Positions 1 through 6,960 of a DNA stretch of 18,282 nt are shown piece by piece (within the stretch, counting starts at the first letter, position 1; every line of letters starts with the position of its first letter). The translations under genes and the position numbers were made by a program. The DNA is taken from positions 1-18,282 of the forward strand of contig JAGDXK010000015.1 of assembly GCA_023256405.1 (NCBI GenBank). The letters run 5' to 3'. This DNA comes from Nitrososphaerales archaeon (GTDB taxonomy: Archaea > Thermoproteota > Nitrososphaeria > Conexivisphaerales > UBA164). The notes below the pieces were generated by a model that was not told the origin of the DNA, searched no databases, and worked only from the letters and a program-made list of their open reading frames with translations.

Positions 1-1
1 G

Positions 2-1078
2 CCGGCCGTGGCGATTGCGAAGAGCGTGGACTCGGCGGCAAAGGATTCAGGCATAGACCTTGTTGGGGGCTTCAGCGCCCTTGCCTCAAAGGACCTGAGC
101 GCTGGGGCCAGAGCGCTGCTCCGCTTCCTTCCGGCAGCGCTTAGGAGCACGGAGCATCTGTGCTCCTCTGTTGAAGTCGGAAGAACGAGCGCTGGCATAA
201 ACGTGGACGCAATAATCATGTCCGCCAAAGCGCTCAAGAGGGCATCCTATGAAACTAATGGAAGGGCCGGCGCCAGGTTTGTCGTGCTGGCTAACGCCCC
301 CACCGATGTGCCATTTATGGCTGGAGGGTTTCACGGTCTAGGCGAGGGGGACTCCGCTGTAAACGTGGCTATAAGCGCCCCGGGCGTCTTTGAGGCGGTG
401 GTCAAGAACAGCAGAGGAAGGAGCATGCATGAGCTGGCCGAGGAGATAAAGAAGGCATCCTTCAAGGTATCCAGGGCCGCACAGCTAGTAGGGAGCGAAA
501 TAGCGCAGAGGATAGGCAGCAGGATGGGCAGCGTGGACCTCTCTCTAGCTCCTGCGCCTAAGGAGGGCGAAAGCGTGGCTCAGGTACTCAAGGATATGGG
601 GCTCGACGACGTGGGCTATCCTGGTTCAGTTGCTGCCCTGGCGCTGCTCGTGGACGCAATAAAGAAGGGCGGTCTCATGGGAGTAACATTCGCGGGCGGC
701 TACAGCGGGGCCTTTGTGCCGGTGAGCGAGGATCTCGAGATGACAAGGGCCGTAATGCGTGGGCACGTAAACATTCATACGCTTCAGGCAATGTCCTCTG
801 TGTGCTCTACGGGGCTAGACATGGTGGGGATTCCAGGCAAAACCAGATGGGAGACAATAGCCTCCATAATGCTGGACGAAATAGCCATAGGCGTCTTCAC
901 GAACAAGACCGTTGGTGTGAGGCTAATACCCGTCCCGGGGGCACGTCCGGGAGATCTGCTTGATCTTGGAGGACTCTACGGCAAAGTTTATGTTATGAAG
1001 ATCCCGGAGCTCAACGATACTTCGTTCATAAGGAGAGGAGGAAGGATTCCTCCTCCAAGCTTTTCATACAGGAACTAG
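2..1078 (+). CDS. UPF0210/DUF711 family protein, 5'-truncated by window edge
   Basis: About 358 codons of a gene that is already open at the first base; family members are usually near 450 residues, so roughly the first 90-100 residues lie outside. The GTG at position 8 is therefore unlikely to be the true start. Recognised from family-like stretches: GLGEGDSAVNVAISAPG in the middle, GGYSGAFVPVSED about two-thirds along, then CSTGLDMVGIPGKT and a final DLLDLGGLYGKVYVM block. UPF0210 proteins adopt a fold related to pyruvate formate-lyase/glycyl-radical enzymes, but no reaction is established and I see no C-terminal glycyl-radical motif. The stop codon shares the palindrome CTAG with the stop of the convergent tsr3 gene. 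In bacteria the family is often beside an ACT-domain gene; that side is not visible here. The family call is firm, the function unknown. Confidence 0.85.
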   Translation, partial: PAVAIAKSVDSAAKDSGIDLVGGFSALASKDLSAGARALLRFLPAALRSTEHLCSSVEVGRTSAGINVDAIIMSAKALKRASYETNGRAGARFVVLANAPTDVPFMAGGFHGLGEGDSAVNVAISAPGVFEAVVKNSRGRSMHELAEEIKKASFKVSRAAQLVGSEIAQRIGSRMGSVDLSLAPAPKEGESVAQVLKDMGLDDVGYPGSVAALALLVDAIKKGGLMGVTFAGGYSGAFVPVSEDLEMTRAVMRGHVNIHTLQAMSSVCSTGLDMVGIPGKTRWETIASIMLDEIAIGVFTNKTVGVRLIPVPGARPGDLLDLGGLYGKVYVMKIPELNDTSFIRRGGRIPPPSFSYRN

Positions 1079-1596
1079 ATTCTGAATATCTCGGCATAGC
1101 TGCTCATTACGTGTCTTTCAGCTTCAACTATATCGTCCGTCCTTCTGTATATTTCAAGGGCCCTTCTGTTCAGCTTCAGAAAGTTTGGTCCCCATTTAAA
1201 CTTAGACAGCAGGGCCTCAGCAATCCTGGGTCTTCCCATAATGTATACTGCGGCCGCCAGCGCCTCTGCCGTTGAGAGAAGGTGAGGCCTTGCGTAATTG
1301 ATTGGGTTTGCCGCGATGAGGAGAGGGAGCCGCCTCGCGTACTGGTTAAGGTACATTGGTCCCCACTCGGTCCTTCTCTTCCAGCTGGCGTCGATGGCGG
1401 TTACTCCCTTGAGAAGAAATATGGCCTCGTCCTCCGGGCCCTGCCGGAGAACTGCCGAAGCAAATGGCGTAAGCACTATTCCGATTGGCCTTTTTACGAA
1501 CTTCACCATGCCAAAGCGCTTCAGCTTTTCCGCGGTGCATCTTCTTGGGTCATCCTGCTCAAATGGTATTACGTACAGCTTAATTTCCTCCTTCAA
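1075..1596 (-). CDS. tsr3: Tsr3: rRNA N1-methylpseudouridine aminocarboxypropyltransferase
   Basis: 173 residues, normal for archaeal Tsr3 (DUF367 with the RLI-like N-terminal segment). The family transfers the 3-amino-3-carboxypropyl group of S-adenosylmethionine to a hypermodified (N1-methyl)pseudouridine of small-subunit rRNA, a late ribosome-maturation step in the cytoplasm. Seen here: DDPRRCTAEKL at residues 15-25, AIDASWKR at 67-74, and the SAM-site signature RRLPLLIAANPINYARPHLL at 88-107 followed by STAEALAAAVYI. The start is TTG: the reading frame is closed by a TAA five codons upstream, and no ATG or GTG lies between that stop and DPRRC. It lies 45 bases downstream of dph6 on the same strand, so both translation-related genes may be co-transcribed, though a TATA-like box at 1632-1641 could give it its own promoter. 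The 3' end overlaps the UPF0210 gene by four bases. Confidence 0.93.
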   Translation of the reverse strand: MKEEIKLYVIPFEQDDPRRCTAEKLKRFGMVKFVKRPIGIVLTPFASAVLRQGPEDEAIFLLKGVTAIDASWKRRTEWGPMYLNQYARRLPLLIAANPINYARPHLLSTAEALAAAVYIMGRPRIAEALLSKFKWGPNFLKLNRRALEIYRRTDDIVEAERHVMSSYAEIFRI

Positions 1597-1631
1597 CGCC
1601 TTCCCTTCTTAAGCCTGTTCTTAACGCTGCC

Positions 1632-1641
1632 CTATAAAAAG
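1632..1641 (-). promoter_or_regulatory. Possible TATA box for tsr3
   Basis: On the minus strand this reads CTTTTTATAG, centred about 40 bases before the TTG start. It abuts the dph6 stop codon. If used, it would leave a leader of roughly 10-15 nt. It could also be incidental if tsr3 is read through from dph6. Confidence 0.4.
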
Positions 1642-2268
1642 CTAATCCATGAGCGCTATCAGCTCTCCATTGCTTCTGAGCCTTCTTCTGCATCTTACAT
1701 CGATGGATGCGCCTCTCCCTTCAACTCTGTAGACAAGGCTGTGGTACTCGCCACTCTCCCCTATTGGATCAAAGCCCAGCTTCTCCGAGAGCCTGAGAAG
1801 CTCCTGGACGTTTTTCCGCGAAACCCTCATGCACAGTAGATCCCTGAATTTCTCCTTGGCCCCCACTATTACAAAGGAGAGCGCCTGCGCCTCCTGCAGC
1901 AGCAGCTCAGCTGGATCCCTTCCCCACAACGGATCCCTGAGGGATGCCCCGGCCCTTCTGGCAACCTCATCAAAGTACTTAACATGATCCTCAACTGCCT
2001 GATCTCCAGCTATTATCTGGTCAGCGTTCATCTTTCTGAAGAAATCGGCCTGCTCGTTCATGGCGTTGTTTCTGTGAACCTTTAACACCACAAAGGGAAC
2101 CGAAAGCGATCCTGCAAGCTTAACAGCGCTTCTAACGTTAACCAGATGAGGTGAAAGGGGGGAGAGAAAATCATAGTCAAACATCACGAACAGGTCAACC
2201 GGCCAGGAGATAAGAGCGGCGTAAACAGAATCCTTACCACCAGAGTACAGAGCTACCTTAAGGCCCAC
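1642..2268 (-). CDS. dph6: Diphthine--ammonia ligase (Dph6-type PP-loop ATPase)
   Basis: 208 residues. Dph6 uses ATP and ammonium to amidate diphthine, the last step in making diphthamide on translation elongation factor 2. The PP-loop ATP-binding motif SGGKDS is at residues 9-14, near the N-terminus as expected for an adenine-nucleotide alpha hydrolase fold. The C-terminal ATP_bind_4 signature is FDPIGESGEYHSLVY (166-180), and the middle GDQAVEDHVKYFDEVARRAGA is family-like. The start is GTG at 2266-2268, giving MGLKVALYSGGKDS. No Shine-Dalgarno sequence precedes it, but an AT-rich box sits about 27 bases upstream, which fits a leaderless GTG-initiated message. It is divergent from endonuclease IV across 71 bases and is followed by tsr3. 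Dph6 is the best call; related PP-loop enzymes of unknown substrate are the alternative. Confidence 0.88.
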   Translation of the reverse strand: MGLKVALYSGGKDSVYAALISWPVDLFVMFDYDFLSPLSPHLVNVRSAVKLAGSLSVPFVVLKVHRNNAMNEQADFFRKMNADQIIAGDQAVEDHVKYFDEVARRAGASLRDPLWGRDPAELLLQEAQALSFVIVGAKEKFRDLLCMRVSRKNVQELLRLSEKLGFDPIGESGEYHSLVYRVEGRGASIDVRCRRRLRSNGELIALMD

Positions 2269-2290
2269 GCACGCAAATTCGCCGACGCCC

Positions 2291-2299
2291 TCTAATAAT
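2291..2299 (-). promoter_or_regulatory. Probable TATA box of dph6
   Basis: Minus strand GATTATTAGA region, centred about 27 bases before the GTG of dph6, the distance expected when transcription starts at the start codon. A second AT box (2301-2309) lies just upstream and may be shared with the divergent gene. Confidence 0.45.
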
Positions 2300-2309
2300 C
2301 TTTTTAAAG

Positions 2310-2318
2310 TTTTTATCC
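2310..2318 (+). promoter_or_regulatory. Probable TATA box of nfo
   Basis: TTTTTATCC centred 26 bases before the nfo ATG, preceded by TTAAAG, a plausible BRE. The same TTTTTATC word sits at the same distance before the FGGY kinase at 15643. An alternative box TTTTTAAAG lies at 2301-2309. Confidence 0.6.
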
Positions 2319-2323
2319 AAAGC

Positions 2324-2338
2324 TTGTAATTATTACAA
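2324..2338 (+). promoter_or_regulatory. Perfect 7-1-7 palindrome at nfo start, candidate operator
   Basis: TTGTAAT-T-ATTACAA, two 7-base arms around one base, ending two bases before the nfo ATG. It lies between the likely TATA box and the start codon, over the expected transcription start. A dimeric repressor bound here would block transcription. The regulator is not identified. Confidence 0.45.
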
Positions 2339-2339
2339 T

Positions 2340-3191
2340 ATGGAGTACATTATAGGGGCTCACATGCCAATAACCGGCGGCCTTTGGAAGTCGGCGGAGA
2401 GGGCAAAGGAGCTCGGCTTCAGGGCTTTTCAGATTTTCACCAGAAACCCACGGGGGTGGAGCTATCCGGAGCTGAGCGAAAAGGAGGCAGAGGAGTTCGT
2501 ATCGGCCACCGAGGGTTTCATTTCAGTAAACTCGCACATGCCGTACCTTCCAAACCTCGCGTCGCCTAACGAGGAGACCTTCGAGAAGTCTGTTGAATCC
2601 CTTATCGAGGAGATGAAAAGGGCCAAGAAGCTTAAGATAAAGTACATAGTGGCTCACGTAGGAAGCCACCTTGGGGCAGGGATCGAGGCTGGAAAGGAAA
2701 GGGTTAGAAAGGCCGTCTCCAGGGCGCTCGAGTCCGTTTCGTGCGACTGCCATGTGCTCCTCGAGAACATGGCTGGACAGAAGAACAGCGTGGGCTCTAG
2801 GTTTGAGGACCTAGGGGACATTATAAGGGGTATAAACGACGACAGGGTTGGCGTGTGTTTTGACACGTGTCACGCATTTGCAGCCGGCTACGACATAGCA
2901 ACCAGGACAGGTCTCAAAAGGACCATGGATGAGCTGGATAAGCACGTGGGTCTCAGAAGGATCATGCTGATTCACCTTAACGACTCGAAGGGAGGCCTGG
3001 CCTCGGGGCTTGACCGGCACGAGAGGATAGGAAAGGGGTTCATAGGCAGAAAGGGGTTTGAGAACTTCCTCGGGGCCAGGGAGCTGATTGAGGGGAGGCC
3101 AATGATCCTGGAAACCCCAGTTAACGACTACCACGAGTACGCGGATGACTACAGAGTTCTGCAGGAGATAATCAGGAAGGCGAAGGCGTAA
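2340..3191 (+). CDS. nfo: Endonuclease IV (Nfo), AP endonuclease
   Basis: 283 residues, the usual length (about 280). Endonuclease IV cuts DNA 5' of abasic sites and removes blocked 3' ends in base-excision repair, using three zinc ions in a TIM barrel. All nine metal ligands can be placed by comparison with the E. coli enzyme: H66 (NSHMPYL), H106 (VAHVGSH), E142 (LLENMAGQ), D175 and H178 (CFDTCHAFAAGYD), H212 (HLNDS), D225 and H227 (LDRHERIGKGFIG) and E258 (LETP). It should therefore be active. The ATG at 2340 begins MEYIIGAHMP, matching the first barrel strand. There is no Shine-Dalgarno sequence; a TATA box 26 bases upstream suggests leaderless translation. It is transcribed away from dph6 and has a palindromic candidate operator at its start. 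Confidence 0.96.
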   Translation: MEYIIGAHMPITGGLWKSAERAKELGFRAFQIFTRNPRGWSYPELSEKEAEEFVSATEGFISVNSHMPYLPNLASPNEETFEKSVESLIEEMKRAKKLKIKYIVAHVGSHLGAGIEAGKERVRKAVSRALESVSCDCHVLLENMAGQKNSVGSRFEDLGDIIRGINDDRVGVCFDTCHAFAAGYDIATRTGLKRTMDELDKHVGLRRIMLIHLNDSKGGLASGLDRHERIGKGFIGRKGFENFLGARELIEGRPMILETPVNDYHEYADDYRVLQEIIRKAKA

Positions 3192-3219
3192 CAATTTATT
3201 GGATAAACGGGGCTTTTGG

Positions 3220-3236
3220 AGCCAAAAAGATTGGCT
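3220..3236 (+). other. Small inverted repeat downstream of nfo
   Basis: AGCCAA-AAAGA-TTGGCT, a perfect six-base stem with a five-base loop, 29 bases after the nfo stop. It overlaps a second inverted repeat, TTTTGG-AG-CCAAAA (3214-3227). No T-run follows directly, so it is not a classical terminator. It might be a 3'-end hairpin of the nfo message. Confidence 0.3.
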
Positions 3237-3285
3237 ATTTGGCATTAGATTAAAATTTTCTCAAAACAACGTTCACTTTATTTAA

Positions 3286-3292
3286 TTTTTTT
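3286..3292 (+). terminator. T7 tract, possible nfo terminator
   Basis: A run of seven T inside TAATTTT-TTT-AAAATTA (3283-3299). Archaeal RNA polymerase often terminates at T-runs without a hairpin, so this could end the nfo transcript before the nuo promoter. The surroundings are so AT-rich that the call is weak. Confidence 0.35.
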
Positions 3293-3305
3293 AAAATTAT
3301 TTACA

Positions 3306-3320
3306 GAAAAGATTAATAAA
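3306..3320 (+). promoter_or_regulatory. Probable BRE and TATA box of the nuo operon
   Basis: GAAAAG (3306-3311, BRE-like) followed by ATTAATAAA (3312-3320), centred about 28 bases before the nuoA ATG at 3344. This predicts a message starting at or just before the ATG. An AAAGGT at 3326-3331 could act as a weak ribosome site if transcription starts further upstream. Confidence 0.5.
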
Positions 3321-3343
3321 CCGTAAAAGGTAAGCAGATATCG

Positions 3344-3718
3344 ATGATCACTGGCTGGGCCGGGGTCTATCTGGATGTCGCAGTTGTCCTCCTCATTGGA
3401 GTTCTGATATCGTTTGCTTCTTTTATAATAGGCTCGGCCCTGGCCAGAGAGGGCGGTAAGGATAAAACGAAGAGGTTCGAGAGCGGCAACGAGGAGATGG
3501 GGAGGGCAAGGGGGCTTTACGTAATGCAGTACTACCCATATCTTCTCATCTTCATGATAGGGGAGCCTATCTTCGTTGTTCTCTTCACCGTTCTCCTCTA
3601 TCTTAGGTTTATCTCGTACGTCGTTTTTGTCATAGGGATCGTGGTGTTCACGCCCAGCCTGCTGTTTGCGCTTAGGGAGGCGAGGGTGCTCAGAAAATGG
3701 CTGATTCAGAGGGACTGA
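3344..3718 (+). CDS. nuoA: Complex I subunit A (NuoA/FpoA-like)
   Basis: 124 residues, first gene of the operon. NuoA is a small membrane subunit holding the loop between the quinone site and the membrane arm. Three hydrophobic segments are visible, about 9-34, 62-87 and 92-112. The loop motif RFESGNEEMGRARG (44-57) matches the YECG...G.AR signature. In the second helix bacterial NuoA has FDIE, with two conserved acids; here the sequence is FMIGEP, keeping the Glu (E74) while the Asp position appears to be Ile72. The 3' end overlaps nuoB by 22 bases. The identity rests on the loop motif, size and position at the head of a complete nuo cluster. Confidence 0.9.
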   Translation: MITGWAGVYLDVAVVLLIGVLISFASFIIGSALAREGGKDKTKRFESGNEEMGRARGLYVMQYYPYLLIFMIGEPIFVVLFTVLLYLRFISYVVFVIGIVVFTPSLLFALREARVLRKWLIQRD

Positions 3719-4224
3719 TCTTCCTGGGTAACCTCGAGGAGGTAGCGAAGAAGGCGCTGGAGTTCCTTAACAAAAAGGACTTCGTAAAGGACATGATAAG
3801 CTGGGGCGTTGACTTCTCGCTCTGGCCAGTCCACCTCATGACCTCGTGCTGTGGAGCGGAGTTCGCCGCTGCTGCATCACCCAGGTTTGACCTGGAGAGG
3901 CTCGGATTCCTTCCGTTCGGAGGGCCGAGGCAGACGAACCTGATAGTGGTTGAAGGAACCACCACCATAAAGATGGCCAGGGTCGTCAGAAGGGTCTATG
4001 ATCAGATGCCGAGCCCCAAGTGGGTGATAGCAATGGGGGCGTGCGCTATGGACGGCGGGATATTTTTCAACAGCTACAACACCATCGTTGCAAGGGAGTA
4101 CCTGCCTGTCGACGTCTACGTGCCCGGATGTCCTCCCAGACCTGAGGCCCTGGCAAGGGCCGTTTTAATGCTGCAGGAGAAGATAAAGAAGGAGAAGGAC
4201 GCGCTTATTGGTGTTAAGGAATGA
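3697..4224 (+). CDS. nuoB: Complex I subunit B (NuoB, cluster N2)
   Basis: 175 residues. NuoB binds the terminal [4Fe-4S] cluster N2, which hands electrons to quinone. The four ligands are present: tandem C51-C52 (MTSCCGAEF), C116 (GACAMDGG) and C145 in VDVYVPGCPPRPE. Other signatures are RFDLERLG (63-70), PRQTNLIVVEGTTT (77-90) and VYDQMPSPKWVIAMG (100-114). The C-terminal MLQEKIKKEKD helix is family-typical. The ATG at 3697 lies within the last codons of nuoA and agrees with the family's N-terminal length. Its stop overlaps the nuoC start in ATGA, so translation is probably coupled. The family is related to the small subunit of [NiFe] hydrogenases, but no hydrogenase genes are here. Confidence 0.96.
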   Translation: MADSEGLIFLGNLEEVAKKALEFLNKKDFVKDMISWGVDFSLWPVHLMTSCCGAEFAAAASPRFDLERLGFLPFGGPRQTNLIVVEGTTTIKMARVVRRVYDQMPSPKWVIAMGACAMDGGIFFNSYNTIVAREYLPVDVYVPGCPPRPEALARAVLMLQEKIKKEKDALIGVKE

Positions 4225-4733
4225 ACCTGAAGGAGGAGCTCTCCAGGATATCCCAGGCAGTCGAGATAGATGAAAAGAAGAGCCATTATAAGGTTTCAGT
4301 AGAAGACCCCAGCAAGCTCATCAAGGCGGCTCAGGACCTTAAATCGCTCGGGTTCGACCACGTGGTTTCAGTTACTGGAGTTGATTATCCGGATAAAATC
4401 GAGGTGATATGGCATGTTTCCAGCTACAGCGTGGAGGAGCTGAAGAGCATAAACCTCGCCCTTTCAGTGAGCGTAAAGAAGCCGGAGCCAAGGAAGGAGT
4501 ACGACCCGAACAAGCGCGCGCTCGTGCTCAAGAGGCCCCCGGTTAGGGTTCCATCTCTTGTTTCGGTCTGGCCCAGCGGGGCGTTCAATGAAAGGGAGGC
4601 CTTTGAGATGTTCGGGATAATATTTGAGGGCCACCCGGATCTTAGATATCTCATGCTGCCCGAGGACTTCTACGAGGCATGGCCTCTTAGAAAGGACTTC
4701 CAGCATGAGAAGATGAAGGTGTTCCTGGAATGA
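4221..4733 (+). CDS. nuoC: Complex I subunit C (NuoC, 30 kDa)
   Basis: 170 residues, soluble subunit of the connecting arm that packs on NuoD. The diagnostic C-terminal block is EREAFEMFGIIFEGHPDLRY (124-143), then LMLPEDFYEAWPLRKDF (144-160), nearly the bacterial consensus. Between the ferredoxin-like N-terminal half and this block there is a charged stretch, about 87-106 (KKPEPRKEYDPNKRALVLKR), longer than the bacterial loop as I recall it. It is a separate gene, not fused to nuoD as in E. coli. The start overlaps nuoB and the stop overlaps nuoD, each by four bases (ATGA). Confidence 0.95.
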   Translation: MNLKEELSRISQAVEIDEKKSHYKVSVEDPSKLIKAAQDLKSLGFDHVVSVTGVDYPDKIEVIWHVSSYSVEELKSINLALSVSVKKPEPRKEYDPNKRALVLKRPPVRVPSLVSVWPSGAFNEREAFEMFGIIFEGHPDLRYLMLPEDFYEAWPLRKDFQHEKMKVFLE

Positions 4734-5941
4734 GCGAGAAGGTTTACAATCTTGAGGAGGCGGCCACGCTCAGTCCGAGCGGGGAGAAGTACATAGTTCT
4801 TCAGATAGGCCCGTCTCACCCGGGATCGGGCCATATGAGGCTTGTTGTCTGGCTTGATGGGGATATAATAGTAAAGGTCGACCCAGACATAGGATTTGTC
4901 CACAGGACAAGCGAGTGGCTGAGCGAGAGGAGGGAGTGGATAAAGGCCGTTCCTATTGTTGAGAGGATAATGCTGCCCGACACGATTCACGCCAACCTGT
5001 CCTACGTCCTTGCTGTCGAGAAGCTCCTCGGCATAGAGCCACCTCCGAGGGCCCAGTACCTTAGAAGCCTTGCAGCTGAAATAAACAGGATAACCAGCCA
5101 CCTGTACGGAATAGGAATATTCGGGATCTTTCTCGGATCCTCAACGGTGTACATGTGGGCCTTTGGGGACAGGGAGCCGTTCCTTGACCTCATGGAGATG
5201 CTTACAGGGGCGAGAATAACCTACTCCTACATAATTCCTGGAGGGGTGAGGTGGGACATGCCTAACGGGTTCAAGGAGAGGGCAGAGACGGTCCTGCAGT
5301 ACATGGAGAGAAGGCTGAAGGACTACGAGGACATATGGGTTAAGAACCCGGTGGTTCAGGCAAGGACGATAAACGTGGGGGTTATGAAGAGGGAGGACGC
5401 CATATCGCTTGGGGTCGTAGGGCCTAACCTGAGGGCATCTGGCGTTTACTACGACACGAGGAAGCACAAGCCATACGCTGCCTACAAGGACCTGGACTTT
5501 GAGGTGCCGGTCATGAAGAACGGGGATGCCTATGACAGGCTTCTGATAAGGGTTGAGGAGATCAAGCAGAGCATAAGGATGATCAGGCAGATACTGAAAG
5601 ATATACCGGAGGGGAAGATCATAGCGGATAACATTTACAATCAGCTGAACCCCGTGATGAAGAAGGTCTACGAGGAGAAGAGGAGGGTCATGTTTCCTGC
5701 CTACATGATACATCTGAGGCCCCCACCGGGCGAGGCAACCTCTATGGTTGAGGCAGGAAGGGGCGAAATATTCTTCTACATTAAAAGCACGGGAGACAAG
5801 TACCCGTACAGGTTCAGGTGGGTCACCCCGTCATTCAGAAATCTTCCTTTCTTCACCCACGTGGCAGTTGGGCACAGGCTTGCTGACCTCCCGGCGATTT
5901 ATGGGAGCATAGACTACTTCCCGCCGGAGGCTGATAGATGA
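4730..5941 (+). CDS. nuoD: Complex I subunit D (NuoD, 49 kDa, quinone site)
   Basis: 403 residues. With NuoB and NuoH it forms the quinone-reduction pocket. Family blocks seen: GPSHPGSGHMRL (27-38), DPDIGFVHR (51-59), LAVEKLLGIEPPPRAQY (94-110), IIPGGVRWDMP, GPNLRASGVYYDTRK, and a C-terminal SIDYFPPEADR like the classic end. It resembles the large subunit of [NiFe] hydrogenases but has no metal-binding cysteines. Two features stand out. The loop that in Thermus reads HPSTHG (quinone-binding His38) is HPGSGH, one residue shorter. The quinone-binding Tyr87 of Thermus aligns without gaps to Leu82 (ERIMLPDTIHANL). A GAAGGTG ribosome site at 4715-4721 serves the ATG at 4730. Confidence 0.96.
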   Translation: MSEKVYNLEEAATLSPSGEKYIVLQIGPSHPGSGHMRLVVWLDGDIIVKVDPDIGFVHRTSEWLSERREWIKAVPIVERIMLPDTIHANLSYVLAVEKLLGIEPPPRAQYLRSLAAEINRITSHLYGIGIFGIFLGSSTVYMWAFGDREPFLDLMEMLTGARITYSYIIPGGVRWDMPNGFKERAETVLQYMERRLKDYEDIWVKNPVVQARTINVGVMKREDAISLGVVGPNLRASGVYYDTRKHKPYAAYKDLDFEVPVMKNGDAYDRLLIRVEEIKQSIRMIRQILKDIPEGKIIADNIYNQLNPVMKKVYEEKRRVMFPAYMIHLRPPPGEATSMVEAGRGEIFFYIKSTGDKYPYRFRWVTPSFRNLPFFTHVAVGHRLADLPAIYGSIDYFPPEADR

Positions 5942-6960
5942 TGGAGCTCATACCGCTTATAATATGGCTGATTCAGGACCTCCTTTACATTGTTGTGTTC
6001 CCAGGGCTGGTTACGATTCTGGTCCTGGCGATAGTTATCATATGGCTCGAAAGGAAGATAGCCGCAAAGGTTCAGATGAGGTTCGGACCTCTCTGGGTTT
6101 CCAAGAGAATAGGCGGCGCCCTGCAGAGCGTAGCAGACCTTCTCAGGTTCAGCTTTCAGGAGTTCATAGTGCCAGAGAAGAGCGACAGATGGGCGTTCAT
6201 AGTTGCGCCAGGCCTTATGTTCGCCTTTTCCATGATATCTCTGATATTCATCCCGGTTGGCCCCTACTACTCGTATCTGTTCCCGAGCTACTACACGATA
6301 CTCTTCTCTGTGGGCATGATAATAATTACCCCCATCTTCGCCATACTTGTCGGCTGGTCTAGCGACAACAAGTTCTCATTCATAGGAGCGCTGAGGGAGG
6401 CCTTCCTCCTGATTTCGTATGAGGTTCCATTCCTTCTTTCAGTGGCCTCCATGATAGTTCTTTACAGGACCTTTAACTACGTGGATGCGGTTGCCTATCA
6501 GTTCAGGGGGCTTCCAGGCCTCGTTCTGAACCCTCTGGCAGCGCTTACGCTGCTAATAGTAATGATCAGGACCACCGGAAGGTTCCCGTTTGATATAACC
6601 GAAGCGGATAGCGAGCTGGTCATGGGCCTCTTTACTGAGTACTCCGCGCTCTTCTTCGGAATAGGGATGGCCACCCCCTACGTCGAGCTCTATGCGTTCA
6701 GCCTGATATTCTCCCTCCTCTTCCTAGGAGGATGGTGGCCAGCCCCGCTGTATGCCCACGGCCCCATCATGGGGCTGATAATTCCCGGAATAGTCGTGGT
6801 TGTGAAGGCCTTCATAGTTATGGCGCTTCTTGTGTTCCTGAGGGCCGTTTATCCCAGGTACAGGCTGGATCAGGCTATAAGAAGCGGTTGGAGCTACGTC
6901 CTGCTACTTTCTGTGCTCTCCGTTCTTCTCTCATTTGGTGAGGTGATGCTGTTAAGATGA
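5938..6960 (+). CDS. nuoH: Complex I subunit H (NuoH)
   Basis: 340 residues with about eight membrane helices. NuoH forms the floor of the quinone chamber and the first part of the proton route. Seen: WLERKIAAKVQMRFGP (36-51), the amphipathic QSVADLLRFSFQEFIVPEKSDRW (63-85), REAFLLISYEVPF (153-165) and GRFPFDITEADSELVMGLFTEYS (214-236). In the last block the acids D219, E222, D224 and E226 match the bacterial FDLPEAESE. The preceding bacterial ETNR reads TTGR, losing one Glu. The ATG at 5938 overlaps the nuoD stop; a second ATG follows at 5941. GGAGG at 5926-5930 is at good ribosome-site distance. Confidence 0.96.
   Translation: MMELIPLIIWLIQDLLYIVVFPGLVTILVLAIVIIWLERKIAAKVQMRFGPLWVSKRIGGALQSVADLLRFSFQEFIVPEKSDRWAFIVAPGLMFAFSMISLIFIPVGPYYSYLFPSYYTILFSVGMIIITPIFAILVGWSSDNKFSFIGALREAFLLISYEVPFLLSVASMIVLYRTFNYVDAVAYQFRGLPGLVLNPLAALTLLIVMIRTTGRFPFDITEADSELVMGLFTEYSALFFGIGMATPYVELYAFSLIFSLLFLGGWWPAPLYAHGPIMGLIIPGIVVVVKAFIVMALLVFLRAVYPRYRLDQAIRSGWSYVLLLSVLSVLLSFGEVMLLR

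Noticed and set aside
1282..1839. 185-residue plus-strand open frame over tsr3 and dph6
   Set aside because: It spans two well-recognised genes on the other strand and has no family-like motif or promoter.
3283..3299. TAATTTT-TTT-AAAATTA inverted repeat upstream of nuoA as an operator
   Set aside because: It consists only of A and T in an AT-rich stretch, so the symmetry is weak evidence; listed only as part of a possible terminator.
5141..5713. 190-residue minus-strand open frame inside nuoD
   Set aside because: Low-complexity, Pro/Leu/Val/His-rich shadow of nuoD codons; no domain features.
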